In this document: piece by piece, positions 21,138 to 31,207 of the stretch | How the letters are laid out: each line of letters starts with the position of its first letter | Numbering within the stretch: the stretch's first letter is position 1 | Origin: Thereva unica | Taxonomy: Eukaryota; Arthropoda; Insecta; Diptera; Therevidae | Reading direction: 5' to 3' | Assembly (NCBI GenBank): GCA_949987705.1 | Contig: OX465283.1 | Span: forward strand, 90,693,813-90,757,812 | DNA length: 64,000 bases | Program-made: the position numbers and the translations under genes | The notes under the pieces: model-generated | What the model was told of the DNA's origin: nothing | Seen by the model: only the letters and a program-made list of their open reading frames with translations | Database searches by the model: none

Positions 21138-24100
21138 CTCCCCTCCCGTAAGAGGAGTGGGACCCGTCTTACTACCCTCTTTGGCGACGCTGACGTCTAA
21201 TATGGCTAGTTTGCTTACAGGTCTTTTATAGATTCCATCAGCTGTTTTAACTACTGCTTGGCGAGTTTGATTATCGCGGCTTTTGATTATGTCGATGACT
21301 ACTCCTTTGGGCCAGTGGTTTCTTGGCTGTTCATCACTGACAATTATGACAATATCACCAATCTGCATGGGTTCGGTGTATTCACACCATTTTGTCCTTC
21401 TGGTTATTTCCGGTAAGTATTCGCGTATCCATTTCTTCCAAAATTGGTTGCTGAATTGTTCTGATAACTCCCAGTTTTTTCGTGCGATCTTTCGGTCATT
21501 TGTTAGTATCCCGAGGGGTTTAATACCAGTCGAGGACCCTAGAAGAAAGTGGTTGGGAGTTAATGCTTCTTCTGTCTCATCATTTAGGGGGAGATACGTT
21601 AGTGGTCTGGAATTTATGACGTTCTCCACCTCTGTCATCATATTTATCAGAGTTTCGTCTGTTGGGTTTCGGTGTAGACTTATGGCTTTTAGTGCCGTTT
21701 TGACTGATCTAACCAGTCTTTCCCATATACCTCCCATATGGGGTGCAGACGGTGGATTGAATTTCCAACTGGTGCTAGGGCTGTTGAACTTGGTTGCTAA
21801 TTTGTTACTATCAATCAGCTGCAGTTGTCGTGCCATTTCGTTGCTAGTACCTCGGAAGTTTGTGCCGTTGTCTGAATATATCTCTTTTGGTATACCCCTG
21901 CGATTCATAAAGTTCCTGATGGCTAAGATACAAGAATCCGTCGACAATGTATGTGCTACCTCAATATGTATGGCACGTGTTGTTAGACAAGTGATTAGGA
22001 CTCCCCATCTTTTTTCAGATCGTCTTCCGATTGCTACCGTCATGGGACCGAAATAGTCTATGCCGATGTAAGTAAATGGCCTGGTAAACGTAGCTAACCT
22101 GGCGCTTGGCAGCCCTGCCATTATGGGTACTTTGGGTGATGTTGAGTTTATTTTACAAGTTGGGCATTTTCGTCTTATCGACTTCAGTATAGTGCGGAGA
22201 TTGCTGATTATGAAGCGCTGACGTAATTCATTAATTACAGTTTCATGATTCTGATGGTGGTATTTCTCGTGATAGTATCTTATCAGTAGTTGCGTTATAT
22301 GATGATTTTTACATAGTATAACCGGTCTCCTGGTATCGTAGCTCACGTCTGCTAGCAGGTCGATTTTTAAATAGGCTCGCATGATCCCGTTTTCATCCAG
22401 GTAAGGGGTCAGTTTATATATACGGCTGCTTTTGGGTAGTGCTCGTTTTTTGTCATTTGGTAGTTCTTCATTCTTTTGTAGAAGGGAGCGTTCTTCTGGA
22501 TAACTTTCTGATTGTATTATTCTAAAGAGCAAGATTTCCGCTTTTTCTAGTTCTTTTTGTCCCAATGGTCCCTTACATTTAAGCTGTATATTAATTGAAG
22601 TATTGTTCACAAATCTTACAAGGTAGGCGACAGTCCTTAGCAGTCGATTCCATTTAGAGAAACGTTCATAGAGTATGATCGGTGAATGCACTCTTATGTG
22701 GTTGGTATGCTTCACTGTTCGTATTTCTTCCGTTGTTTCTCGAGTAGTGTTCAGTTGAGGCCATTCTATTGGCGATTGATATAGAATTTTAGGTCCTTGA
22801 AACCACGGATCATTACTGTTCAGTGTAGGGACTCTTTTCCATTTGGTTGCGTCGTCTGCGATGTTCTCTTTACTGGGTATCCAATGCCAGTCTTGTGGTT
22901 GCGTTGTTTCCAGTATTTCACTTATTCTGAAGGCAACGTATGGCTTGTACTTACGATGGTCTGACGATATCCAACTAAGGATTGTTTTCGAGTCGGTCCA
23001 GTAGTGCTTCCCTTTGAATCGAAACGTTTGCGATTCCGAGATTGTTTGCGCAAATCTCGCGCCTAGTAGAGCAGCTTCAAGCTCCAGTCTGGGGATGGTA
23101 GCCGCTTTTATTGGAGCAACCCTTGTCTTTGAACCGACAAGAGCGGTTTTTATATGTTCTTCTACCTTTACCTTTACGTAAGCAACCGCTGCGTATGCAT
23201 TTTCACTTGCGTCTACGAAGATGTGTAATTCTGTGGAATTGTACTCACGACTGTGCCAACCGGTTGTGTAGTGTCTTGGGATGTGAGTCTTTTCCACATT
23301 AGGTAACAATTTGATCCAGGCTTCCCAAATAGAGTGTTGTTCATCGTTTATCTTTTCATCCCAATCTATATTTGCCCTCCAGATATGCTGTAATAGGATT
23401 TTTAATTGTATAAGGTAACTTCCCAGCAGGCCTAATGGGTCGAATATGGACATTAAGGTCCTTGTTACTTCTCTTTTAGTTGGACGTTTTCTGCCAGTCA
23501 GAATATCTCTGTTTGTTACGTTGTAGGTGAGGCTAAAAGTGAAGGTGTCTGTGGGGGTATTCCACCACATGCCAAGAACCTTTTCCATGACAGATGAGGT
23601 GTCTAGGTTCTTATTGGTATTTGCAGGGTCCTTGTTTATATTTCTTAGGACCGTTTTCGAATTCGAGATCCAGTTTGTCATTACAAAGCCTCCCTCCTTG
23701 TGTATGCTTTCTACTTCTTTCGCTAACTTAATCATTTCGTCTTCACTATCTGCACTGTCTAGCCAGTCGTCTACGTAGTGATTTTCTTGTATGGCTAATA
23801 CTGCTCTAGGGTATTGTGTCTTAAAGCGCTCTGCGTTCAAATTTTTCACGTATTGGGCTATGGCTGGTGAACAAGCAGCCCCAAATGTTAGGACACACAT
23901 AATGAATACTTCTGGTCTTTGGGGGTCTGTCTCATTGGGCCACAGAAATCTTTGGGAATGTTGGTCCTCTTCTTTTAGCAACACCTGGTGAAACATTTCC
24001 CTTATATCGCCCGTTATACCTACTTGTTTTTCTCTAAACCGCAATAGTACTTTAAGTAGCGATGAGAGCTGATCAGGCCCTTTTAGCAAGCAGGAGTTTA

Positions 24101-25418
24101 GTGAAATACCATTATGTTTAGCAGCTACATCCCATACAATACGTACTTTGTTGGGCTTTTTAGGATTGATTACTGGAAAGATGGGTAGGTACCATTGCCT
24201 TTGGTGCTTCTTAGCTAATTCCATTGGGGTTAATTTCCTTAGGTATCCCTTCTTTAGGTATTCATCTATTTTTCTTTGTAATATCTTCTTGATCTCGGGT
24301 TGTCTTTTAAATCTTGTCTCGAGGCATCTCATCCTTTTCAATGCAGTCTCATAATTATGGGGTAATGTAAGGTTATCTGCTTTCCATAGTAACGCTGATT
24401 GATATTTTGTCTCTTTTGGAAAGGTTGAGCTTCTTAGTATGTCCATTGCTCTTTTCTCTTCCGTAGGTATAATACATTTCTTGGATTTTCCTGTACCCAG
24501 GTTCTCCAATTTGAAGTATTCTTTAATCATATTATGCATGTTGGTGTCTTCATTTTGGCACCCACACATATGAAATCCGACATATTGAATTTGCTCGGCA
24601 TCCTGGCCGCTAGAGCCGCATATGGTCCAACCTAGTCTACACTTTGTAGCTACGGGTTCGTTTATTCCGTTTTCTTTTACCTTTAATGGCGTGGCTAAAT
24701 GCCAGTTATCGAGCCCAATGAGTATTTGAGGTTTGGCATTTTCATATGAGGCTATCGGTAGCCCCTTTAAATAATTTGAACTTTCATTACTGTTAAAGTG
24801 AAGGGTCTGTGTTGGCAAATTCAGATTTTGGACCGATCGAGCATACAATTTGTGACGTTTTATCAGTTGAAGGCCGGATATTTCAAGTGATACCCTTCTA
24901 GAGCTGTCTTCGATTCGACTGGTGTTAGCGGTCCAGGTTAGACATAGTGGTTCCGCCTCGCCATCGGCACCAATCTGTTGGCGCAGTTTTTCGTCTATTA
25001 GTGTCACGGATGAACCTTCGTCTAAGAATGCGAATGCTTCGATTGTTTTGTCTTTATTATGAAGTCGTACGGGGATTATTATAAACAGTACGTTTCCCTT
25101 TGAGTGTTGATGTGTGTTAACGATTTGTTCATTGTCGACATTATCCCTTTTGTAAGTTTGTTCTTGACCGGGATGGCCCTGTTTGAATTGTGACCCACGG
25201 TTGCTGCTGCCTTCTCGGGTGTAGCGGGTATGATAATGTTTATTCTGGTTAGCTGAAAAAATCTTACTACTGACCGTGGTTTTGTCCTGTTCGTAGTTGT
25301 GCAGTAGTGGGTGGTGATGATAAGTGCATCTGTTGATGTTGCAGTTGCTGGTTTCATAGCATTTACTACGGTGCCTCTTCAGGCACCTTTTGCACAGCTT
25401 TAAATCTTTTATTATTTT
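21132..25418 (-). CDS. BEL/Pao Pol region (zinc knuckle, protease, RT, RNase H, integrase)
   Basis: An uninterrupted frame in the same register as Gag starts right after the TGA at 25419-25421. In order it carries a Cys/His cluster (LCKRCLKRHRSKC), protease motif FLDEGSSVTLID (about 25000), a Pao-type RT with WDVAAKHNG and YVDD (about 23770), the Pao signature SIFDPLGLLGSYLI, RNase H with FVDASENAYAAVAY, an H2C2 integrase zinc finger, and the integrase core with GIDYFGPM, YSDNGTNFRG and GGIWERLVRSVK. Length and order are typical of BEL/Pao. Its products would reverse-transcribe and integrate the element. No internal stops were seen through 1430 codons. Confidence 0.92.
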   Translation of the reverse strand, partial: KIIKDLKLCKRCLKRHRSKCYETSNCNINRCTYHHHPLLHNYEQDKTTVSSKIFSANQNKHYHTRYTREGSSNRGSQFKQGHPGQEQTYKRDNVDNEQIVNTHQHSKGNVLFIIIPVRLHNKDKTIEAFAFLDEGSSVTLIDEKLRQQIGADGEAEPLCLTWTANTSRIEDSSRRVSLEISGLQLIKRHKLYARSVQNLNLPTQTLHFNSNESSNYLKGLPIASYENAKPQILIGLDNWHLATPLKVKENGINEPVATKCRLGWTICGSSGQDAEQIQYVGFHMCGCQNEDTNMHNMIKEYFKLENLGTGKSKKCIIPTEEKRAMDILRSSTFPKETKYQSALLWKADNLTLPHNYETALKRMRCLETRFKRQPEIKKILQRKIDEYLKKGYLRKLTPMELAKKHQRQWYLPIFPVINPKKPNKVRIVWDVAAKHNGISLNSCLLKGPDQLSSLLKVLLRFREKQVGITGDIREMFHQVLLKEEDQHSQRFLWPNETDPQRPEVFIMCVLTFGAACSPAIAQYVKNLNAERFKTQYPRAVLAIQENHYVDDWLDSADSEDEMIKLAKEVESIHKEGGFVMTNWISNSKTVLRNINKDPANTNKNLDTSSVMEKVLGMWWNTPTDTFTFSLTYNVTNRDILTGRKRPTKREVTRTLMSIFDPLGLLGSYLIQLKILLQHIWRANIDWDEKINDEQHSIWEAWIKLLPNVEKTHIPRHYTTGWHSREYNSTELHIFVDASENAYAAVAYVKVKVEEHIKTALVGSKTRVAPIKAATIPRLELEAALLGARFAQTISESQTFRFKGKHYWTDSKTILSWISSDHRKYKPYVAFRISEILETTQPQDWHWIPSKENIADDATKWKRVPTLNSNDPWFQGPKILYQSPIEWPQLNTTRETTEEIRTVKHTNHIRVHSPIILYERFSKWNRLLRTVAYLVRFVNNTSINIQLKCKGPLGQKELEKAEILLFRIIQSESYPEERSLLQKNEELPNDKKRALPKSSRIYKLTPYLDENGIMRAYLKIDLLADVSYDTRRPVILCKNHHITQLLIRYYHEKYHHQNHETVINELRQRFIISNLRTILKSIRRKCPTCKINSTSPKVPIMAGLPSARLATFTRPFTYIGIDYFGPMTVAIGRRSEKRWGVLITCLTTRAIHIEVAHTLSTDSCILAIRNFMNRRGIPKEIYSDNGTNFRGTSNEMARQLQLIDSNKLATKFNSPSTSWKFNPPSAPHMGGIWERLVRSVKTALKAISLHRNPTDETLINMMTEVENVINSRPLTYLPLNDETEEALTPNHFLLGSSTGIKPLGILTNDRKIARKNWELSEQFSNQFWKKWIREYLPEITRRTKWCEYTEPMQIGDIVIIVSDEQPRNHWPKGVVIDIIKSRDNQTRQAVVKTADGIYKRPVSKLAILDVSVAKEGSKTGPTPLTGGEC

Positions 25419-26804
25419 TCACCTATCACTACGTACCTTACTGGCAAAGACTTTACAATTTTCCACTGAAGAACATCCTTGTTCACATAGAAGACAACTT
25501 CCTTTTCTGTCGTGCGTGTTAATGTATGCACGTTCCTTTGGTTTACCTTGTCTCGTACTATCGGCTGGGTGACTAACGTCATACGCTGCTTCGGCTAGCT
25601 CATATATCCATTCCGAGAAATCGAGCACTGATGGTACTAGTATGTTTTTCTTATGCAGAGCCCAATCTATTTTTATTCTCGTCGGCAGCTTGTCCATTAG
25701 CTCCTGAAGTAGTATGGGGCTTTGTATATGATAATTCATGTCCGCGGCTTCTAGTGTTGAACATAGATTTTTTACTGCTAGAGCAAATTGCATTAAGCTT
25801 TCAGTTTTCTCCATTCTTACTGTGGGTTCGGTTCTTATTCTCTGCAATATAGATTGAACTATTAAATCTGGTTTTCCGAGCAGCATCTTTAATGTTTGAA
25901 TAATACTTGGTACGTTGGTCGGTAGTAGCAGTCTATGCTTTACTGCTTCCATGGCTTTGCCTCTAAGGCAGCGTTGTAGTCGTAATATGTTTTCTTGCGG
26001 AGAGAATTGGCAAGTCTTTGTACTTTCTTCGAAGTTACTTATAAATATAGGCCATTCCTCAGGGTTCCCACTAAAGAGCGGTAGCTCTTTGCCCAGGATC
26101 TGTCTTGCAGCTATGGCGCGTGATGTAAGTTTAACTGGTTGAGTATTTTGCACCCAGTTTCTTGTATCAGTTCTTCTATCTGGTTGCTTATCGTTTTCGT
26201 ATTCGTGTTCCGTTTCGGTGGCGCATGTCGAATCACTACTCTCAGATAAGTCGCTATCGGACGTAGCCAACAGTTTATATTTCTTTTCCATATATTCTAA
26301 CTTGATCTTCTTCTCTTCCTCTAATTTTCGTAGAAGTATCTCCTTCTTCTTAGATTCTTTTGATGAAAGCGCCGACTTATTACTAGGCACTTTGTTCGAT
26401 ACTTCGACCGTTTCTTTTGTTCCCATTCCTTTTGACGTTCCGGGTTGCACTATGATTCGGTCCAAGTTGTGTGTCGTTCCTTTTGACGTTCGTTTTGACG
26501 TTTCGGGTTGCACTTCGTTTCGGTCCGTGTTGTGTGTCGTTCCTTTTGACGTTCGCTTTGACGTTCCGGGTTGCACTTCGTTTCGGTCCGAGCTGCGTGT
26601 CGTTCCTTTTGACGTTCCGGGTGGTACGATACACTTATGACATAACCAGGTTCGCTTTTCTACTTCGGCGGTAACTCCTGCACAATTAAAATGCTCCCAG
26701 GCATCACATTTATCGCATTGGACCATTTCATCTGTATCCTTGTCGTCACACCTCTGGCAACTATACGATGTGTTATCCATGATCTTCGCGGCAGCAGTAG
26801 ACAT
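25419..26804 (-). CDS. BEL/Pao Gag with N-terminal PHD finger
   Basis: A 461-residue frame from ATG 26802-26804. Residues about 15-57 form a complete C4HC3 PHD-type zinc finger (CQRC, CDKC, H-x2-C, CHKC). It is followed by three tandem copies of a roughly 22-residue GTSKGTT…DRNEVQP repeat, a charged coiled-coil-like stretch (SKKKEILLRKLEEEKK), an acidic Ser-rich patch, and the Pao Gag core (LPLFSGNPEEWPIF, LRGKAMEAV, LLQELMDKLP). It stops at TGA 25419-25421 in the segment before the zinc knuckle, and the same frame then continues into Pol. Gag would assemble particles. A PHD finger suggests chromatin or histone-tail binding, which is inference. Confidence 0.88.
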   Translation of the reverse strand: MSTAAAKIMDNTSYSCQRCDDKDTDEMVQCDKCDAWEHFNCAGVTAEVEKRTWLCHKCIVPPGTSKGTTRSSDRNEVQPGTSKRTSKGTTHNTDRNEVQPETSKRTSKGTTHNLDRIIVQPGTSKGMGTKETVEVSNKVPSNKSALSSKESKKKEILLRKLEEEKKIKLEYMEKKYKLLATSDSDLSESSDSTCATETEHEYENDKQPDRRTDTRNWVQNTQPVKLTSRAIAARQILGKELPLFSGNPEEWPIFISNFEESTKTCQFSPQENILRLQRCLRGKAMEAVKHRLLLPTNVPSIIQTLKMLLGKPDLIVQSILQRIRTEPTVRMEKTESLMQFALAVKNLCSTLEAADMNYHIQSPILLQELMDKLPTRIKIDWALHKKNILVPSVLDFSEWIYELAEAAYDVSHPADSTRQGKPKERAYINTHDRKGSCLLCEQGCSSVENCKVFASKVRSDR

Positions 26805-28249
26805 ACCGATGGAACCTAAGACCTCTAAGACTTTTCCTAAATTAAACTCAATTCGAATTTGTAGATGATTTCTCAGTCGCCTAGTCCCGTTCCGACTATT
26901 CCTAGGCTAGGTTTTATCTCTAATTAAACTTTGTTTTGTCTGTGTATAACCTTTATAAACTGGGGGTATTTTTAAATTATAGGGAATTTTAAGTTTAATT
27001 TTCGTTCACCATTATCGCATGTATTATTTTTATATGCTTAATAAATTCTTGTTCGTTATAAGTTTATAATTCATAAAAAGGTATAATCTACTTTATACTT
27101 CACCGCCTGTATTGCTTTCGTAAGCTAAATGATATTTTTACTTTATAAAGATAGCTTAGCTTAGTTTATTGTGGGCTAGTTATTATAATTTATAATTCTT
27201 GTTCGTTATAAGTTTATAGTTCATAAAAGGTTTAATTCACTATATACTTTTCATCGCATGTATTGATTTTATAAGCTAAATGATATTTTTACTTTATAAA
27301 GATAACTTAGCTGTAGCTCTTTATACTTCACCGCATGTATTGATTTTATAAGCTAGATGATATTTTTACTTTATAAAGATAACTTAGCTTAGTTTCGCTT
27401 TTGCTACTTATTTCCTGATAGACTAATCGTTATAAGATTATTAATTCATAAAAGGTTTAATCCACTATATACTTTTCACCGCATATATTGATTTTATAAG
27501 CTAAATGATATTTTTGCTTTATAAAGATAACTTAGCTTTTCACCGCACGTATTGATTTTATAAGCTAGATGATATTTTTATTTTATAAAGATAACTTAGT
27601 TTAGCTCTTTATACTTCACCGCATGCTTATTTTATTGTAGGTTAGTTATTATAGTTATTATATTAATAGGCAAACAAAAAGTTTGTACACGCTAAGGCTT
27701 TTTTGTTCGTGGACCGATTTCGTTTAAATTTTCAGAAAATGTTCTTTTTATGGCATAGTTTTGCAATAAGGAATTTCAACGAAATCGATTCACGAATAAA
27801 AAAGTTATAGCGATTTTAATTTTTCGAATTTTAAAAAGCCGTTGGAAAATTTGAATTTTTTGGGAGCATCAACGTAGAACTGAGTAGCCTACGATTGACA
27901 CAAATGCCGTTTCAGTGAAGCGAATGAGAAACAGAGAAAAACAAGCGTTTGTGTGGATTTTTGGCGGCATAATTGACATAAAAAAACTCGGTCACTTTGT
28001 GCGTGCATTTTTTTATACTCTTTTGTGTATAGTATTATTGAGTTGTATTGTGTAAGGGGCTGCCGTTCGTTTTTTGGCGAATGCCTTTAGAAATTTTAAT
28101 TGATTCATTGCACCTTTAGAAATTTTGACTGATTCTTTTAAATGTGCTTTGAATGTTATTCCGGTTAATTTTGATTCGTTTTCGTGTGGTTCTTTTAATA
28201 TGAGTTGTCATTTTTGTCTGAAGTAACTTTTTGTCTGAAGTAACTTTAC
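26805..28249 (-). other. BEL/Pao leader with AT-rich direct repeats
   Basis: About 600 bp (27000-27660) are built from imperfect copies of AAGCTAAATGATATTTTTAC and the adjoining TTTATAAAGATAACTTAG, seen near 27121, 27271, 27346, 27496 and 27556. The rest is AT-rich and featureless. Confidence 0.55.
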
Positions 28250-28930
28250 GTAATACTGAGGCATTTTCTTTGTGTTGTCATAAAGGCAAAGTTAATCTAC
28301 CTCCACTTTCTCAAAATTACTTTTTCAATAATTTTTTTGAAGGATTAACTTCGAATGAAAATCCATAACATTTTCTATCACCGAACTGGTGCCTTAATTC
28401 CTGGCTATGGCCGACCTCCATGCTATGCACAGTTGTATTTCTATGATGTAGATACTGCTGCTAATCATAGAATGAATAGAAATGCGAATATTGAATGTAA
28501 TATTGATATTATGCGTGAAATAGGTTTGGAGTTAGATCGGATTAATCCTTTTGTTCACTCATGCAGGTCCATGCATGAATATTGTCAAAGACCTGAGAAT
28601 ATTGCAGCTGAAGTTTCTATGATCATAAAAGTTAATAACCAAGTTGATATTCGTCGTTTCAATGATGCTGTACAAACTGATGTTGCTGCTATTTTCAAAA
28701 ACGATGATGGTGAGCCTCCTTTCGAACGAAATATGATTGTTTTTTTCAAAAACAACAAATGAAATTCGTTCTTTTTCTGTTCTTGATCCTTCTTTGGAGT
28801 CTTTGGCTTATCCATTATTATTTCCACATGGTGATAGGGGTTGGCATGTCAATATAGCACACAGTTTACATTCTACTTCACGTGCTAACTTACCATGTAC
28901 AAAAGTAACAATGTTACAATATGCTTGAGT
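28250..28930 (+). pseudogene. Helitron Rep/helicase N-terminal fragment
   Basis: Three consecutive plus-strand frames match the Helitron helicase-like N-terminal region: CCHKGKVNLPPL (28278-28313); then FYHRTGALIPGYGRPPCYAQ with LYFYD, MREIGLELDRINPFV and VDIRRFNDAVQTDVAAIF; then SVLDPSLESLAYPLLFPHGD with RGWH. Frame changes at about 28350 and 28750 and the lack of Rep catalytic motifs and helicase domain mark it as a dead fragment. It lies in the leader of the BEL/Pao element, in opposite orientation. Confidence 0.82.
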
Positions 28931-29419
28931 TTAGTCTTAAGACGTCATGGATGAGATTAAAAAAATCCTGGGAAATTTTAGATGCTCTGGAGCGACAATG
29001 GAAATGTTTCATAGTAATTAAAAATTCGCCATTGCGAATAATTTTTTTTTTGAAATAAAAATATTTAAATCGAATCGTGAATTTTATATATTTATTGTTT
29101 TTGTGACCGAATTTCGGTAACGGGCATCCCAACTAGTAGTTATTATAATTTATTATGAAAATCTACTTATGGCAAAATATGTTGTAGCCTCGCATCTGCT
29201 ACGTATACAACCTTATGCGAGCGGTGTGTTGGCTTGTGTTCGGCTGTGTTGATTGTAGCCTAGGACTCCGCTGAGTGTTCCATCGTTGGCTGATAATCCT
29301 TGCCATGTGCCGGTTCACCTAACCTCAACTTTTTTTTTTCTTTGGTGTCAATTTGCTTTTTCTTGTAATTTTTCTCCAGGGAAGACCACCAGAAGAGCGC
29401 CAAAGGTAATTTATAGATT
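28931..29419 (-). other. BEL/Pao leader next to the 5' LTR remnant
   Basis: Contains a possible primer-binding segment, on the minus strand TTTGGCGCTCTTCTGGTGG (about 29386-29404), just downstream of the LTR remnant. The matching tRNA was not identified. Otherwise featureless. Confidence 0.4.
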
Positions 29420-29610
29420 TGTTGCTGGGTTTTTCTTTGTGTGATTCGGTATTCCAGCCGGAATCGAGTTGGAAATGTAACGCAGAAGTTCAGAAACAAT
29501 TATTTTTGTTTTATTTACTCTGGCCTTTATTTACATTTCTTCTTACAATTTTTGTTGTTATATCTAATTTTCCAGGCTATAAATTCTAAAAATAATAATT
29601 CTAATATAAT
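29420..29610 (-). repeat. Truncated 5' LTR of the BEL/Pao element
   Basis: 191 bp identical by eye to 20737-20927. The other 210 bp of the LTR are missing and replaced abruptly by RTE sequence at 29611. Confidence 0.88.
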
Positions 29611-30225
29611 CAGGAGATACCTACATAGGTCGCTTTATGGATATCTTTACTCACAAATCTAGTACTTGCAACGACCAAGTTCTTCCTTGCTGCCATCTCT
29701 ACAACTCGCTGTCCATTTTCATTAGTGTTTTCATGCAAGCTGTAGTTGCCGACATATTGCCTTTATATGGGCTCCCGGCCTACTTTGGCGTTCAGATGTC
29801 CCAGTATGATTTTTACATCATTATCAGGCATTAAGTTCCCGTTCAACTAATTCGAAGAATTCTTCTTTATCATCATCCGAGGACACTTCTATAGGTGCGT
29901 GAACGTTTATGAGGTTGATGTTTTTAAATTTACCACGTGCATAGCCTTTCGTTTATTGCTTTAAAGCCGATAATGGTAGGCTTCATTCTTTTGCTGACCA
30001 TAAAACCTACTCTGAGCACTTGGTGTTTTGTATGACAGCTGTAATATACGTCATACTCAGGTTTTTGCAAAACACCATCCCCTGTCCATCTCATCTCCTG
30101 GATGACGGTAACGTCAGCTTTATACTTTGACAGGGTGTCGGCCAGATGTTGTGTAGCTTGAGTTCTGTACAGAGTTCGAACATTCCATGAGAAAATTCGT
30201 AATGCGTTCGTTTTGCCGTTTTCGT
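29611..30225 (-). pseudogene. RTE-type endonuclease domain remnant
   Basis: On the minus strand the APE-like endonuclease of the RTE element is readable: FSWNVRTLYRTQATQHL, VTVIQEMRWTGDG (catalytic Glu), VGFMVSKRM, NERLC, then after a frameshift near 29935 INLINVHAPIEV. It ends abruptly at 29611, where the BEL/Pao 5' LTR remnant starts. It is colinear with the linker and RT pieces at 20467-20736 and 18407-20010, so one RTE copy was split. Confidence 0.82.
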
Positions 30226-30281
30226 TGCCGTGGTTGTCGTCGTTAATTCCAGTATCCGAGACATGCTGCTCGTTCCGTAGT

Positions 30282-30750
30282 GGGGGCCTCGGTAGCCTAG
30301 GGAGTAAGGCGTCTAGCTACTATCCGAGAGGTCCCAGGTTCGATTCCCCGCCAAGCCCCACGGTCCTTCGCCTTTTCCAATTTCCTACCTACATAACTTT
30401 CCTTCTTTCTTCTTCCCTCTTTACATTGCTGATTCCTCTTGTCATAGCCTTCCTTAGCCCTTCCCCTCTCCGCCAAAGCGCATGTCATCGGTTGGTTGAT
30501 GAGATTCAACTCGTTTCAGGAGGCATAACACTCCAGCGAGCTGTTTCTCGATGCCCCGATGCCAAAGTCGCAATAGTAATGGTTGGAAGTAGGTGGACTG
30601 AAAAATATCGCGGGTAGGTTGTGGCAGTTCCTTCCTTCCTCGACTAGAGCTGCTGTTCGACATTGCACTCTATATGAAGAAAATAGATTGTCGACAGTAT
30701 AAAGGGTCTTCCCTGAGACTCTAGTCTTTCACATAAAAAAAAAAAAAAAA
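30282..30750 (+). mobile_element. tRNA-derived SINE with A-tail (copy 1)
   Basis: The head GGGGGCCTCGGTAGCCTAGG… has a pol III A box (GGTAGCCTAGGG, 30291-30302) and a canonical B box (GGTTCGATTCC, 30337-30347) at tRNA spacing. A pyrimidine-rich stretch, a unique body and a 16-base A run (30735-30750) follow. A second copy with the same head and body lies on the minus strand at 43535-44433, so this is an element and not a functional tRNA gene. No clear target duplication. Confidence 0.8.
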
Positions 30751-31199
30751 TTGTTTTTTCCGGGTGAGGGTATTAGCCTCACGCCAACCTTACTTGGAAG
30801 GGACTATCCCGATCATATTAGCCTATCCTCTCTCATAGAATAGTTACCAGTGGCCACCGCTAGCAGGTTATGATCGCACTTCCATCAGTCCGATATAGTT
30901 GCGGCACGTGCATGTTATGCTACATATTATTCCCCCTATTTTGCTGAATAAAGGAGCCATCCCAAATAGGTTCAGCCATTGATTAGAGAGTTTATTACGT
31001 GGTGTGCGACTAGGTTTCATTATAGTGATAAGTTCCTCTTCTGTTTTTTTATTATTTCGTACTCGTGAGTACTAGGACTTCTGCTTTAGTCGGATTGTGT
31101 CAATCAAATATTTTTTGTGCGCTCAAATTAATTTGTTAAAAATAATGTTCAATATTTGAAATACATAAATATATTCTATATATTCTTGTCTAATGAAAT
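30751..31199. other. Unassigned stretch
   Basis: About 450 bp. The first 200 bp are moderately GC-rich and may be another decayed element, but nothing was recognised. Confidence 0.3.
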
Positions 31200-31207
31200 A
31201 TTTTCCC

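Larger units (their letters stand above)
20737..29610 (-). mobile_element. BEL/Pao LTR retrotransposon with truncated 5' LTR
   Basis: Minus-strand element with a full 3' LTR (20737-21137), gag-pol (26804-21132), a long leader, and a 191-bp remnant of the 5' LTR (29420-29610) that looks identical to the matching part of the 3' LTR. It sits inside an RTE-type element: RTE linker to the left, RTE endonuclease to the right. The lost 210 bp of the 5' LTR lie at its 5' (U3) end, so normal promoter activity is unlikely. The leader contains a Helitron fragment. No target duplication is recoverable because the right boundary is eroded. Confidence 0.9.

Noticed and set aside
21283..22056. 257-residue plus-strand frame over BEL/Pao integrase
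   Set aside because: Antisense shadow of a well-supported Pol frame.
30282..30360. Functional tRNA gene
   Set aside because: The tRNA-like head has pol III boxes but continues into a repeated body with an A-tail and recurs at 44 kb, so it is a SINE.
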